From: Methanobacterium alkalithermotolerans
GTDB lineage: Archaea; Methanobacteriota; Methanobacteria; Methanobacteriales; Methanobacteriaceae
NCBI RefSeq assembly: GCF_018141185.1
Contig: NZ_CP058560.1
Span: 1,240,001-1,304,000 of the forward strand
DNA: 64,000 bases
Reading direction: 5' to 3'
Shown here: positions 36,923 to 46,500 of the stretch, in pieces
Numbering within the stretch: the first letter of the stretch is position 1
Layout of the letters: each line of letters begins with the position of its first letter
Made by a program: the position numbers and the translations under genes
Notes under the pieces: generated by a model
What the model saw: the letters and a program-made list of their open reading frames with translations, nothing else
Database searches by the model: none
What the model was told of the DNA's origin: nothing

Positions 36923-38110
36923 TTAATCTAAATCAAGGAGGTTTTCTATTTCATCAAAAACCACCTCCAGGCCACACATACTGGGTACGTAGTTGGCGGC
37001 CTTAGCTGAATCCACACCAATAACCTCATAATCCAGCTCTTCAATAGGAGCCACCACCATACATGTATCAAATACCAGTCTGCCACCAGATTGTTCTATA
37101 ATTTTAGTATAGCCCATTCTATCTGCGGCAGTCTTCATATTTATGGAAGTACACAGCCACAAATCATTTTTAAGTTTTTTACCCTTCAGGATTTCTGCCA
37201 CCTTCCTTATTTCTTCTAAGGAAGCATGAGGACATCCCAGACATACCAGGTCCGGTTTAAGGGAGGTGGTAGATAATTTCTCTTTTACTTCCTCCAGATT
37301 ATTTCTATCCACAAACAGTGTATCATCTGCTTCTTCAGGAAGAGCATCCTTATACTCTGGAGTGATTCCTTCTATATGGTAAAGGGCCACCGCACCAGAA
37401 GAAGCTAAAGCTGCACCCAGTCCCTTTAAATTATCATTAAGGGGACGGTTTTTTAATTTAAAATAGGGTTTACCTTCTTTAACGGTCTGTCCCACCAGGT
37501 ATCCCAGGGCCCCATAATCTGTGCCCTGTATTTCACATTCCAGCTCCACCACCAGGTCACTTTTCCGGTTTTCTGGTAAATGATAACCATAACAGGCAGT
37601 TTTACCACATATAGCTGCAGCAAGTGCACCTGGTCCTCCTTCACGGTTGCTCATAGCACCTAAAATGGAGTTAGCATAGGCCACCGCAGAAGACTCTGAC
37701 CAGGCAATATGGGAACCTTTTAAAGGTACGTTACCAATAAGATAAGGGGTACAGGTACAGGTGGTCATCACATCCATTTTACCATAGGCTTCCACTATCC
37801 TATGCTGCTGGGTGGTGAATTCTGGTGAAAAACCTAATTCTTCCCATTTTTCCAGATCCACCCCGGCAGGGTTCAGGGTGGAGGCCACCCTGGTTCGAGC
37901 CTGGGTATCCCGGGCCAAATCTTCCAGATACTCCAGTCCCGCATCCCCTATGGTTTTATATGATACTCCTGAAACCTGGGCGGAGGTGATGTTTACCAAT
38001 CTTTCTGCCTGATATATATCTCCCAGGGCTACCAGAATCTCCATACTTTTTTTAATGGTTTCTCCATATTCGCCCTGGTACATTTTTTCTTCTTCACCGG
38101 TGAGGTACAT
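36923..38110 (-). CDS. Aconitase X, probable phosphomevalonate dehydratase large subunit
   Basis: A 395-residue AcnX catalytic subunit. Conserved stretches are SAQVSGVSYKTIGDAGLEYL, TTCTCTPYLIGN (cluster cysteine region), SESSAVAYANSILGA, REGGPGALAAAICGKT and the Cys-containing LGCPHASLEEI. In archaea it removes water from mevalonate 5-phosphate, feeding the UbiD-type decarboxylase encoded at 12816-14096. The small subunit gene (DUF126) is not in this window. AGGGATT precedes the ATG. Confidence 0.83.
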   Translation of the reverse strand: MYLTGEEEKMYQGEYGETIKKSMEILVALGDIYQAERLVNITSAQVSGVSYKTIGDAGLEYLEDLARDTQARTRVASTLNPAGVDLEKWEELGFSPEFTTQQHRIVEAYGKMDVMTTCTCTPYLIGNVPLKGSHIAWSESSAVAYANSILGAMSNREGGPGALAAAICGKTACYGYHLPENRKSDLVVELECEIQGTDYGALGYLVGQTVKEGKPYFKLKNRPLNDNLKGLGAALASSGAVALYHIEGITPEYKDALPEEADDTLFVDRNNLEEVKEKLSTTSLKPDLVCLGCPHASLEEIRKVAEILKGKKLKNDLWLCTSINMKTAADRMGYTKIIEQSGGRLVFDTCMVVAPIEELDYEVIGVDSAKAANYVPSMCGLEVVFDEIENLLDLD

Positions 38111-38257
38111 AGTAATCCCTTTAGTATGAATAAATAAAATTATTTTTTAATTAGAATATATCTTCCCTGGCCTTAATATTTTTTAAAAAAAGTAAATTTA
38201 AAAATTAATTTTTTCTAGTTAATACTATAAAATAAAAAAAAATAAGAATAGGAATAA

Positions 38258-39613
38258 CTACTCTTCCAGCTGATAACTGGTTATTTCATCAACCAGTGAT
38301 AGGAAGTTATCCATTTCCTTGTAGGGTATCATAGCTCCGGCAGCAATATCATGCCCTCCACCGGTACCTCCAAAGCTTTTGGAAGCATCATCCAGGGATT
38401 TTCCTAAATCCACGCCCCTGGAAATCATTTCCCTGGTGGTACGGCCGGATATTTTAACCATATTATCCATACGGGCCAGAGCTAAAAGGGGTTTTTCTGG
38501 ATCCAGGGTTTCCATGGAAAGGGCTATACTGGATATGGTTCCCAGCACACTTTTACGGAGCTTATCTTCGGTGTAAAGGTACTGTATATTTTCCAGGACC
38601 ATGGAACCTTCCCTTTTTATCCAATCCAATCCTTTAACTAGATTTTCCCGGTACTTGCGCTGCAAATCCAGGGCCACCTCCAGAGCATCACTTTTTTCTC
38701 CCAGACAGATTCCCATTCCCAGACCATATTTTTTATTTTTTCCACAGGCATCCAGCACCCGGGAGAGGTCTTCAATATTTTTCAGGGAGGGCCGCTCATG
38801 GGGGTTAGAATAAACATCCCCAAAGATTTCTGGATTAAGACGAACAAGTTCCTCTTTCAGGATATCCCTTTCTTCATTCCCTAAATCTGCGAACTTAATC
38901 CCATAGGAGAGTCCCATCTTTTCCAGAAATGCCATGGAACCTTCCACATCACCGGTTATACCCGGCAGGATCGGCTGGAAGGTATAGGCCAGAGATTTAT
39001 AAATTGGCTCTTCAGCCTTGGATGCAATTTTCAGGTCCTGATGAATTTCAACGGACCCCGCTTCCAGTCCTTCTTCTAAAATCAGCTTATTTGGTCCTAT
39101 AAATCCATCATAATACTGCATGTCGCCAAAAGCACCAGCCAGGGCCAGACCAGCCAGGGATTGTTTTTCCATTCCACGCATACACAGGTAGGCCACACCA
39201 GAAGCACTGACCTCCTTACTACCATCCACTCCAAATAAATGGGGATTGACGTGGGTGATTTTTTCAGGGACCTCAAAATCAGATGGTTGATGGTGATCAG
39301 CTATAATCACCTCTCCTTTTATACGGGAGATGGCCTCCACATAGGCACTGCCCATATCGCAGAAAAAGAATAACTGATATTTATCCCGGGCGAGTTTCTG
39401 GATGAAACTTTCTTTAAGCCGGGGTATGATGGTGAGGTGGTATTGACCGCCTTCCTGGGTGATGGTGTTGGCCACCACCCCGGCTGCAGAAAGGCCGTCG
39501 GCATCATTATGGGATATCAGCCGGACGATATTACCCTGCTTTAGATGCTTTTTCAGGATCTCACAGGCTTCATCAGCCTTATTTAACAAGGAGCGCTGCT
39601 TTTTGTGGGTCAT
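38258..39613 (-). CDS. RecJ-like DHH phosphoesterase/exonuclease (GAN-related)
   Basis: About 451 residues. It has DHH-family motifs SHNDADGLSAAG (metal site), ADHHQPSDF (the DHH itself) and the C-terminal DHHA1 GGTGGGHDIAAGAMIP. Archaeal RecJ homologues act as single-strand 5'-3' exonucleases and several associate with GINS at the fork. The start is uncertain: 39613 has GGAG very close, and 39643 is also in frame. Either way the gene overlaps the end of rps15, suggesting coupled expression. Confidence 0.85.
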   Translation of the reverse strand: MTHKKQRSLLNKADEACEILKKHLKQGNIVRLISHNDADGLSAAGVVANTITQEGGQYHLTIIPRLKESFIQKLARDKYQLFFFCDMGSAYVEAISRIKGEVIIADHHQPSDFEVPEKITHVNPHLFGVDGSKEVSASGVAYLCMRGMEKQSLAGLALAGAFGDMQYYDGFIGPNKLILEEGLEAGSVEIHQDLKIASKAEEPIYKSLAYTFQPILPGITGDVEGSMAFLEKMGLSYGIKFADLGNEERDILKEELVRLNPEIFGDVYSNPHERPSLKNIEDLSRVLDACGKNKKYGLGMGICLGEKSDALEVALDLQRKYRENLVKGLDWIKREGSMVLENIQYLYTEDKLRKSVLGTISSIALSMETLDPEKPLLALARMDNMVKISGRTTREMISRGVDLGKSLDDASKSFGGTGGGHDIAAGAMIPYKEMDNFLSLVDEITSYQLEE

Positions 39614-39980
39614 ATCTCCAGCCTTCTGGTAAAACGCCTTCATTGACGTAGTACCTACCCAGACGCCTGATCTGAGACTCTATTATCTGTAATCCCCGCT
39701 TGGTATGCAGATCCTTATGGTTTTCCTTAAGGTGGTCCCGGATATTTACTGCTTTACGGATGAGGTTCATGATATCCTCAGGATATTCTTCCTTTTGCCC
39801 GTGATCAGCTAAAATCTGGGTGATTTTCTTACCAGTAACCATTTTAACATTAGGTATACCGTACTGGTCCCTTAATATTATTCCTATTTTACTGGTGGAA
39901 TTTCCTTCTTTATTGTATTTTAAAATTAGTTCTTCTATTTCTTCATTGGAGTATTCAACCCATTCAGGTTTAGTTACCAT
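39579..39980 (-). CDS. rps15: 30S ribosomal protein S15 (uS15)
   Basis: A 133-residue archaeal-length uS15 with an N-terminal extension (KPEWVEYSNEEIEELILKYN) before the rRNA-binding helices (LIRKAVNIRDHLKENHKD, RGLQIIESQIRRLGRYY). GAGGTGAATAG precedes the ATG. It is upstream of recJ, an arrangement common in euryarchaea. Confidence 0.95.
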   Translation of the reverse strand: MVTKPEWVEYSNEEIEELILKYNKEGNSTSKIGIILRDQYGIPNVKMVTGKKITQILADHGQKEEYPEDIMNLIRKAVNIRDHLKENHKDLHTKRGLQIIESQIRRLGRYYVNEGVLPEGWRYDPQKAALLVK

Positions 39981-40034
39981 ATCTATTCACCTCTAAGTTA
40001 GATAATATTTAGCTTGAATAATTTTTTTTAGACC

Positions 40035-40610
40035 TCAATCCCGGGATTGGTTTTTATACCACCTGGCAAATTGCTCCAGGGAACGACTACGATGAGAAAA
40101 TTGATTCTTCTTATGAGTAGTTAGTTCTCCAAAAGTTTTATCCATATCTTCCGGATAAAATAGGGGATCAAATGCAAAGCCTAAATTTCCTTTTTCTATA
40201 TTAGAAATCCGTCCTTTAACCACACCTAAAAAAATCTTGGGCTCGGCATTGGGGGCGCAGTACCCAACCACCGACCTGAATTCGGCATAGCGGTTTTTGA
40301 CGTTTTCCATTAATTTTAAGATTCCCTTATTACCTAGGGTGTCCTGCACATAGGCAGAATAAGGACCAGGAAACCAATTCAAAGCTTTTATAAACAGTCC
40401 GGCATCTTCCACAATAACCGGTTCTTCTAATTTTTGGGCAGCATATTTTGCACCGAACCGGGCCACTTCCTCCAGGGTCCCCTGGGGTTCCATATAACCC
40501 AGATTCATATGCTGAATTTTTAATCCAAATTTCAGAAAGATTTTTTCTGCTTCTTCTACTTTGTGTTTGTTACCGGTTATAAAGTTAATGGCAGGGGGCA
40601 CTTTAATCAC
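40035..40610 (-). CDS. XTP/dITP pyrophosphatase (HAM1/RdgB)
   Basis: A 191-residue house-cleaning nucleotidase that removes inosine and xanthosine triphosphates. FITGNKHKVEEAE is at the N-terminus, EDAGLFIKALNWFPGPYSAY at the active site, GFAFDPLFYPE follows, and SHRSRSLEQFARW is at the end. It begins with GTG at 40610. It lies upstream of rps15 on the same strand. Confidence 0.9.
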   Translation of the reverse strand: MIKVPPAINFITGNKHKVEEAEKIFLKFGLKIQHMNLGYMEPQGTLEEVARFGAKYAAQKLEEPVIVEDAGLFIKALNWFPGPYSAYVQDTLGNKGILKLMENVKNRYAEFRSVVGYCAPNAEPKIFLGVVKGRISNIEKGNLGFAFDPLFYPEDMDKTFGELTTHKKNQFSHRSRSLEQFARWYKNQSRD

Positions 40611-40897
40611 TCTACTTACTTATTATATTTAGGAATATTTTTTCGACAAAATGATTTTATTTTTAGATAAAGGGGAATATATTATTTTTATTACCTCTCA
40701 ATTAATCTTAAGTGCTACTTTTCCTGGAAAAAACCTTATTAAAGAGTGAACTATGAATTTATACTATTGGATCAGGTATATGTTATGGGGCGAGATAATC
40801 CAGAGTTTATTATCATTTGAGTCATGATAAACAAATGTTATGAGGGAAATACTTCTATTAAACTTAGCGGACGTTAATATAGATGGAGTGAATTATT
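40611..40897. other. Intergenic region with a possible 24-codon frame
   Basis: This is a divergent spacer. A short plus-strand frame at 40753-40827 begins with ATG after GAGTGA and encodes MNLYYWIRYM plus 14 more residues. It has no clear features, so I do not call it a gene. Confidence 0.25.
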
Positions 40898-41260
40898 ATG
40901 ATAAAATATAAGAATATAATTTATTATACGAGTATTGCAGCGATAGGTGTATTTTTATCATTCTTGATTACAGGAAACCCTCTTCAATTAGGGTTTTTTA
41001 TATTAATTAGTTTTGGGTTATTAATGCTCTTAGCCTTAAATAATTGGAAAAATTACACATATTATCTTCCTCTGGCATCCCTGTTAATAATAGAAGCAGT
41101 GATACTATTTTATTTAGCATGGAATAAATCGATTTACCTTAATGATTCAGTAGATCTTATATCCTTTTTAATCCAAATTCCAGGTTTAATTCTTTTTAGC
41201 ATAATATATATCTATTATTATCGCCATAGGGATAAATTAATAGTATCCTGGAATAAATAA
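40898..41260 (+). CDS. Hypothetical four-span membrane protein
   Basis: A 120-residue protein with GGAGTGA before its ATG. Hydrophobic stretches at about 7-25, 30-46, 56-74 and 87-107 suggest four membrane spans with short loops and a basic C-terminal tail (YRHRDKLIVSWNK). There are no motifs I recognise. It stands alone between two divergently placed gene groups. Confidence 0.6.
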   Translation: MIKYKNIIYYTSIAAIGVFLSFLITGNPLQLGFFILISFGLLMLLALNNWKNYTYYLPLASLLIIEAVILFYLAWNKSIYLNDSVDLISFLIQIPGLILFSIIYIYYYRHRDKLIVSWNK

Positions 41261-41405
41261 ATACAAAAATAATCTTTTTTTAAGAAATAGACTTAACTAA
41301 TCCTGAATTAATATAAACATAAACCGTGGAGGGGATATACTTAAGTGCTAGTTTACTATGTAATAAACTAACTTTCATTAATAGGTCATCCCCGGCACCA
41401 TAATT

Positions 41406-41423
41406 AACTCACTTAAGTGAGTT
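41406..41423. repeat. 18-bp perfect palindrome
   Basis: AACTCACTTAAGTGAGTT reads the same on both strands and lies 30 bp beyond the kae1-bud32 stop. A related half (ACTTAAGTG) occurs near 41338. It could be a terminator hairpin or a protein binding site. Confidence 0.5.
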
Positions 41424-41452
41424 TTAAAAATTATTTTTACTAAAAAAACTTA

Positions 41453-43087
41453 TCACCAGTACCTTCCCCGACTTTCTATTTCTTCAATCTTCCTCAGGAC
41501 CTTCTCATAATCTGGAGCAATCTCATAACCTTTTAAAATTTCTTTAAAGCACTCTGCACTGATTTTATTATGTATTCCTGAAATTGCTTTTTTAAATACC
41601 AGTAAATCCACACCCTTATCCTCTACCAGATCTGAAAACCGTCCCAGACCAAAATCAATGAAAACCACATCATTATCACTTAAAATCAGGTTGGAAGTGG
41701 TTAAATCCCCATGGATTATCTCTGCCGAATGCAGAAGGCCGATTTTACGTCCTATTTCCTGGCATAAGTTTCGCCTCCGGGATTTTTCCAGGTGAGGGAG
41801 TACATCCTTTACCATCTGCCCGGAAATCTTCTCCATATACAGGGCTTTTTCTTGTAAATCAATATTATATAAAACCGGGGTTCTAACCCCCTGTTTTTTA
41901 GCTTCTCCAATTAAACGGGCTTCCCTTTTGCTTCGAGATTTACGTAAATAATCATCCAGCTCCTTAATACGGTATCCTTTAGGGATTCTTTTTTTAATTA
42001 AAATGTCCTGGGAAAGCCATTCACCTTCCAGGATATTGGCCTCTGCACCTTTGGCCAGAAGTTCTTGGGGTAATTTTAGGCGCTTTTTAGAGCTTTCCAT
42101 CCAGGGAACATCCACCTGATCGGTACGGTAGCGCTGAATAACTTTAGTATCCTTCAGTTTCTGACCACCCCTATCTTCATATACCAGCTGCCCCATCCAG
42201 GCAATCATGGCCCCATTATCCCCACAGTATTCTCCTGGGGGTATGAAAAAATCAGCATAATGCTCCTTACTCATTTGGGATACCATATCCCGCAGGCGCT
42301 CGTTAACTGCCACCCCACCACAGAGCATCACTTCTTTTTTCTGCGTATGGGCCAGGGCCCGTTCAGTTACCTCCACCAGCATCCCAAAGGCAGTTTCCTG
42401 TAAACTGTAGGATAGGTCCTCCAGGGAGGCACCTTTCTCTCTTTTTCGCAGTGCTGCCGTAAGTAGTCCTGAAAAAGATAAATCCATACCCTTCACTGTA
42501 TAGGGTAGCTGGATATAATTTGAAGATTCCCGGGATAGTTTTTCTACCTTAGGACCTCCCGGGTGTCCCAGACCCACTTCCCGGGAGAATTGATCCAGGC
42601 AGTTTCCCAGGGCAATATCCAGGGTCTCTCCAAAAACCCGGTAGCGACCTTCGGCAAAGGCAATAACCTGGGTGTTACCACCACTCACATACAATGAAAC
42701 CGGATCTTCTGCCCCGGTGGTTAAGCGACCTATCTCCACATGCCCCAGGCAGTGATTAACCCCTACAATAGGTATTTCTAAGGACAGGGATAGGGCCCGG
42801 GCTGCAGTGGCGGTGGTTCTAAGGGCAGGTCCCAGACCAGGTCCCTGGGAAAATGCTACCAGATCCAAATCTTTTAAACCTATTTTAGCTTTTTCAAGGG
42901 CCTCTTTTACCAGCACGGGAATCCAATACGCGTGGTGCTCTGATGCTTCCCGGGGATGAATACCCCCTGCAGGGGGAATTAATTGTTTTCCCACCGAGGA
43001 TAGTATGTTACCCTGGCTATCCACAATACCCACCCCTGTTTTTTCTGCGGTTCCTTCTATTCCCAGGGAAATTATTATTTTATCCAT
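41453..43087 (-). CDS. Fused Kae1-Bud32, tRNA t6A synthesis protein and kinase
   Basis: About 544 residues from ATG 43087 (MDKIIISLGIEGTAEK). The frame is open to 43135, but AGGA spacing favours 43087. Residues 1-325 are Kae1/TsaD, the threonylcarbamoyl transferase of the universal t6A37 modification, with metal ligands in HCLGHVEIG. Residues about 335-544 are the Bud32 kinase/ATPase with HGDLTTSNLIL and DFGLGRFS. The fusion is known in several euryarchaea including methanogens. Cgi121 and Pcc1 partners are not in the window. Confidence 0.93.
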   Translation of the reverse strand: MDKIIISLGIEGTAEKTGVGIVDSQGNILSSVGKQLIPPAGGIHPREASEHHAYWIPVLVKEALEKAKIGLKDLDLVAFSQGPGLGPALRTTATAARALSLSLEIPIVGVNHCLGHVEIGRLTTGAEDPVSLYVSGGNTQVIAFAEGRYRVFGETLDIALGNCLDQFSREVGLGHPGGPKVEKLSRESSNYIQLPYTVKGMDLSFSGLLTAALRKREKGASLEDLSYSLQETAFGMLVEVTERALAHTQKKEVMLCGGVAVNERLRDMVSQMSKEHYADFFIPPGEYCGDNGAMIAWMGQLVYEDRGGQKLKDTKVIQRYRTDQVDVPWMESSKKRLKLPQELLAKGAEANILEGEWLSQDILIKKRIPKGYRIKELDDYLRKSRSKREARLIGEAKKQGVRTPVLYNIDLQEKALYMEKISGQMVKDVLPHLEKSRRRNLCQEIGRKIGLLHSAEIIHGDLTTSNLILSDNDVVFIDFGLGRFSDLVEDKGVDLLVFKKAISGIHNKISAECFKEILKGYEIAPDYEKVLRKIEEIESRGRYW

Positions 43088-43206
43088 ACCCATAAATCCT
43101 AATATTTTTTTTAATAAGCTAGTCCTGAAATTCAAAATTTTTTATTTAAATTAGTTTCATTATTTCTTTTAACCTTATTTAATCTTAATACAATAACTAA
43201 TTTTTT

Positions 43207-43234
43207 CAACTTTTACACTTGCAATCTACCTCTT
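43207..43234 (+). repeat. Solitary origin-recognition-box-like element
   Basis: The core TTTACACTTGCAA (43212-43224) followed by TCTACCTCTT matches the left-array boxes of the origin through both the core and the tail. It lies in the non-coding spacer upstream of kae1-bud32 and the surface-protein gene, 13.2 kb from the main array. Confidence 0.7.
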
Positions 43235-43498
43235 TATTATTATTTTAAACTAAGATTATCTTAAAAAAAAGCCGGTATTTTACTTATTTAATAATAATTT
43301 TAATTAATATCCTGTTATAATCTTTAATTCTATTACATACAACTGATATTACTCCTGAAAGCTATATTAGACATTTTTTAATTTTTCACGTTTTTCAGGA
43401 GAGTTTTTAGATAAATCCGGACTTTTCAATAAAAAAAATAGAAATATTTTAGTATATCTTAGGATATATAATTGGAGTGCATATCCAAAATTGCATAG
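43235..43498. other. Spacer upstream of the surface-protein gene
   Basis: A/T-rich, without supported genes. GATATATAAT near 43463-43472 could be a TATA element but is close to the ribosome binding site GGGAGGTGAT (43498-43507). Confidence 0.3.
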
Positions 43499-43510
43499 GG
43501 AGGTGATAAT

Positions 43511-46500
43511 GTGAAAAAAGATATGCATAAACGGCTAGCGATCATTACTGCCACTCTTTTTTTAGTCCTTGTGCTGGCTGGTTCAGTTTCGGCAGCAAGT
43601 GACATTGGGGTTGAAAAGATGGTGAATGATACCACCCCTAATGTGGGGGATTCTGTTGATTTTGCCATTACTGCTACAAATTATGGACCAGATGCAGCTT
43701 CTCAAGTAGTTATACAGGACTACATGAGCAAGGAAAGTAATGGATTTGAGTATGTGAGCCATACTGCTACTCAGGGTACCTATGATCCCTCAAATGGACT
43801 GTGGATTATAGATAATTTTGCCAATGGAGCTACTGCTACCTTGAATATACAGGCACTGGTAATGGACTCAGGAAACGTAACCAATATTGCAGCCAAACTA
43901 CTACCACTACCCAGTCCCTTAGGGGATGATCCAAATCCTGCCAATGATGTGGATTCTGTGACCATGGAAGTACCACCGGCGGCAGATGTGGGTGTGGAAA
44001 AATGGGTGGACAACGATCGACCCAATATTGGAGATATTCTTAGATTCTATATAGAAGTATTCAATAATGGACCAGACAATGCTGCCAACATAACGGTGGT
44101 GGATTTACTACCTATTGATGTAGGTATTAACCCGGGGGAAAATTTATTTGTATACCAGGACTGGATACGCTTACCAGATGACTTTACATCAGCAAGTTTA
44201 ATTTTTGACGATGTTACCAACACCTGGACCATCTTCTTTGCTAATATAAATCCTGGCGACTACGGATTAGTGTATCTGGATATATTACTAAACAATACCG
44301 GTGATGCAGGAAACTTCTTTACCAATACTGCAACTAAAACCGCTTCCAGTCCCTATGATTGGAACACTACTAATGATCAGTCTTCAGTGGACTTTTATAT
44401 ACCACGGGCAGACTGGACCCTGACTAAAACGGTGGATGATGTTACTCCTAATGTGGGTGACCTGATTACCTGGATAGTAACCTATACCAACACCGGACCG
44501 GACAATGCCACAGGAATCATTATCAATGATGTAATACCTGCTGGTTTGAATGTTCAAAGCCTGGTTTTATCTACTGGAACTTACGATGCCATGACTGGTG
44601 ATTGGAGTATTCCTTTCCTGACCAGCGGAGCAAACGCCACTTTAACCGTGGTAACTGAAGTAACTTCTGCTATTGCCGGAACCGTAACCACTAACGTGGC
44701 TACCAAAACGGCACAAAACGAGTATGGTGAAGGCCCGGACTTTGCTGCTCAGGCAATATATGTACCGGTGGCTGATGTGGCCATAACCAAAACCGTTAAT
44801 AACACCACTCCCAATTACTGGGATTCTGTAATCTGGACGGTAACGGTAACCAACAATGGTCCGGACACCGCAGAAGATGTGGTGGTACTGGATGTACCAA
44901 GCTCAGGACTGGTAATTCTGGATGCGGTAGTATCCCAGGGTAGTTTATTTGGAACCACCTGGTTTGTAGGAAATCTGGCTAATGGTGCCACTGCTACTTT
45001 AAACATAACCACTCTAATTAATGCTACTGGGGTGTTAAATAACACGGTTTATGTGGGTGCTGAAACCTATGACAACGACACCACCAATAACCAGGACACT
45101 ACTTCAGTGAATGTTCCACCAGCTGCAGATATTGCTGTGGTTAAGACTGCAGATAATTATACACCTAATTACTGGGATATTGTGACCTTCACCATTGAGG
45201 TGACCAACAATGGACCAGATGCTGCACCAGGAGGACCAGATGCTCTTCGTATCAGAGACTTCTTACCTGCCGGCATGACCTTTGTGGATGCCTGGGCCAG
45301 TGTACCACTGGTATGGGACCTGAATGTAGCCGGTGATGTGGTTCGATTCAGAAACTTTGCTGACGACCTCTTACCTGGTGAAACTGTATATTTATATGTA
45401 CAGGCTCGTGTAACTCAATCCAATACTACCATGAACAATACCGCCAGTAGAATACCCAACACCAACGACGTATATGACCCGGATCCATCCAATGACTCTT
45501 CCACCATTACCTTAACTGTACCACCAGCTGCAGATGTAGCGGTATTTAAATCTGTAACAGGAGCTAAAGAGGTAAGTAGAAACTACAACGATGTACTATG
45601 GTTCTGGATAGATATAATTAACTATGGACCAGATACGGCCAATAATGTGGTGCTTACTGATTTCTTCCCGGCTGGGCTGGAATATGTGAGCCATGGTGTG
45701 GCCCAAGGTACCTTTGATCCCCTCACCGGAATCTGGAATGTGGGAACAGTACCATCAGGGGCTTATATTATAGGAGACTTCTACTACCGCATCGTGACCA
45801 GCAATACCACCATCATAAACTTCGCCGAGGTAATCGCCGATGAATATGATTGGAACATGACCAACAACATATCCAACGCCACCATCAATGTACCACCGGC
45901 AGTGGATATCGAGGTTAATAAGACAGTGGATAATCCCACTCCTAATTACCTGGATACTGTACTGTGGACAGTTAGTGTAACTAACAATGGACCTGATGTG
46001 GCCAACAATATAGTTATTGGGGATATACCTGATGCAGGATTAACCATTACTAACTTGGTGGTAACTAAAGGTGTATTTGGTGTTAACTGGGTTATTGATA
46101 CTTTATCCGTGGGTGAAACAGCTTACATGTACATAACCACCCTCATAACCGCTTCCAACACTACTCTAAATAACACGGCTTATCTTATAAGCGTGGATGA
46201 GTATGAATGGGACGAAACCAATGACTCAAGCACCGCCAGTGTGGATGTAGCTGCTGCTGCGGACTTACTGGTTAGTAAAACTGCCAGTACTACTACGCCA
46301 AGCATTGGACAAATTGTTCAGTTTGTAATTACTGTAGTGAATGCTGGACCAGATAATGCCACCAATGTAGTGGTTAATGATCTCTTGCCGGCCGGTTTAA
46401 CCTTCTTTGCAGGAAGTACTACCAAAGGTACCTACAACGTAGTTGATGGTATCTGGACTATTGGTGACCTTAATGTTTTAGAAGCTGCTCAGTTAATCAT

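Noticed and set aside
40753..40827. 24-codon frame starting MNLYYWIRYM
   Set aside because: Acceptable ribosome binding site but no coherent composition, and no support from context; too weak to call.
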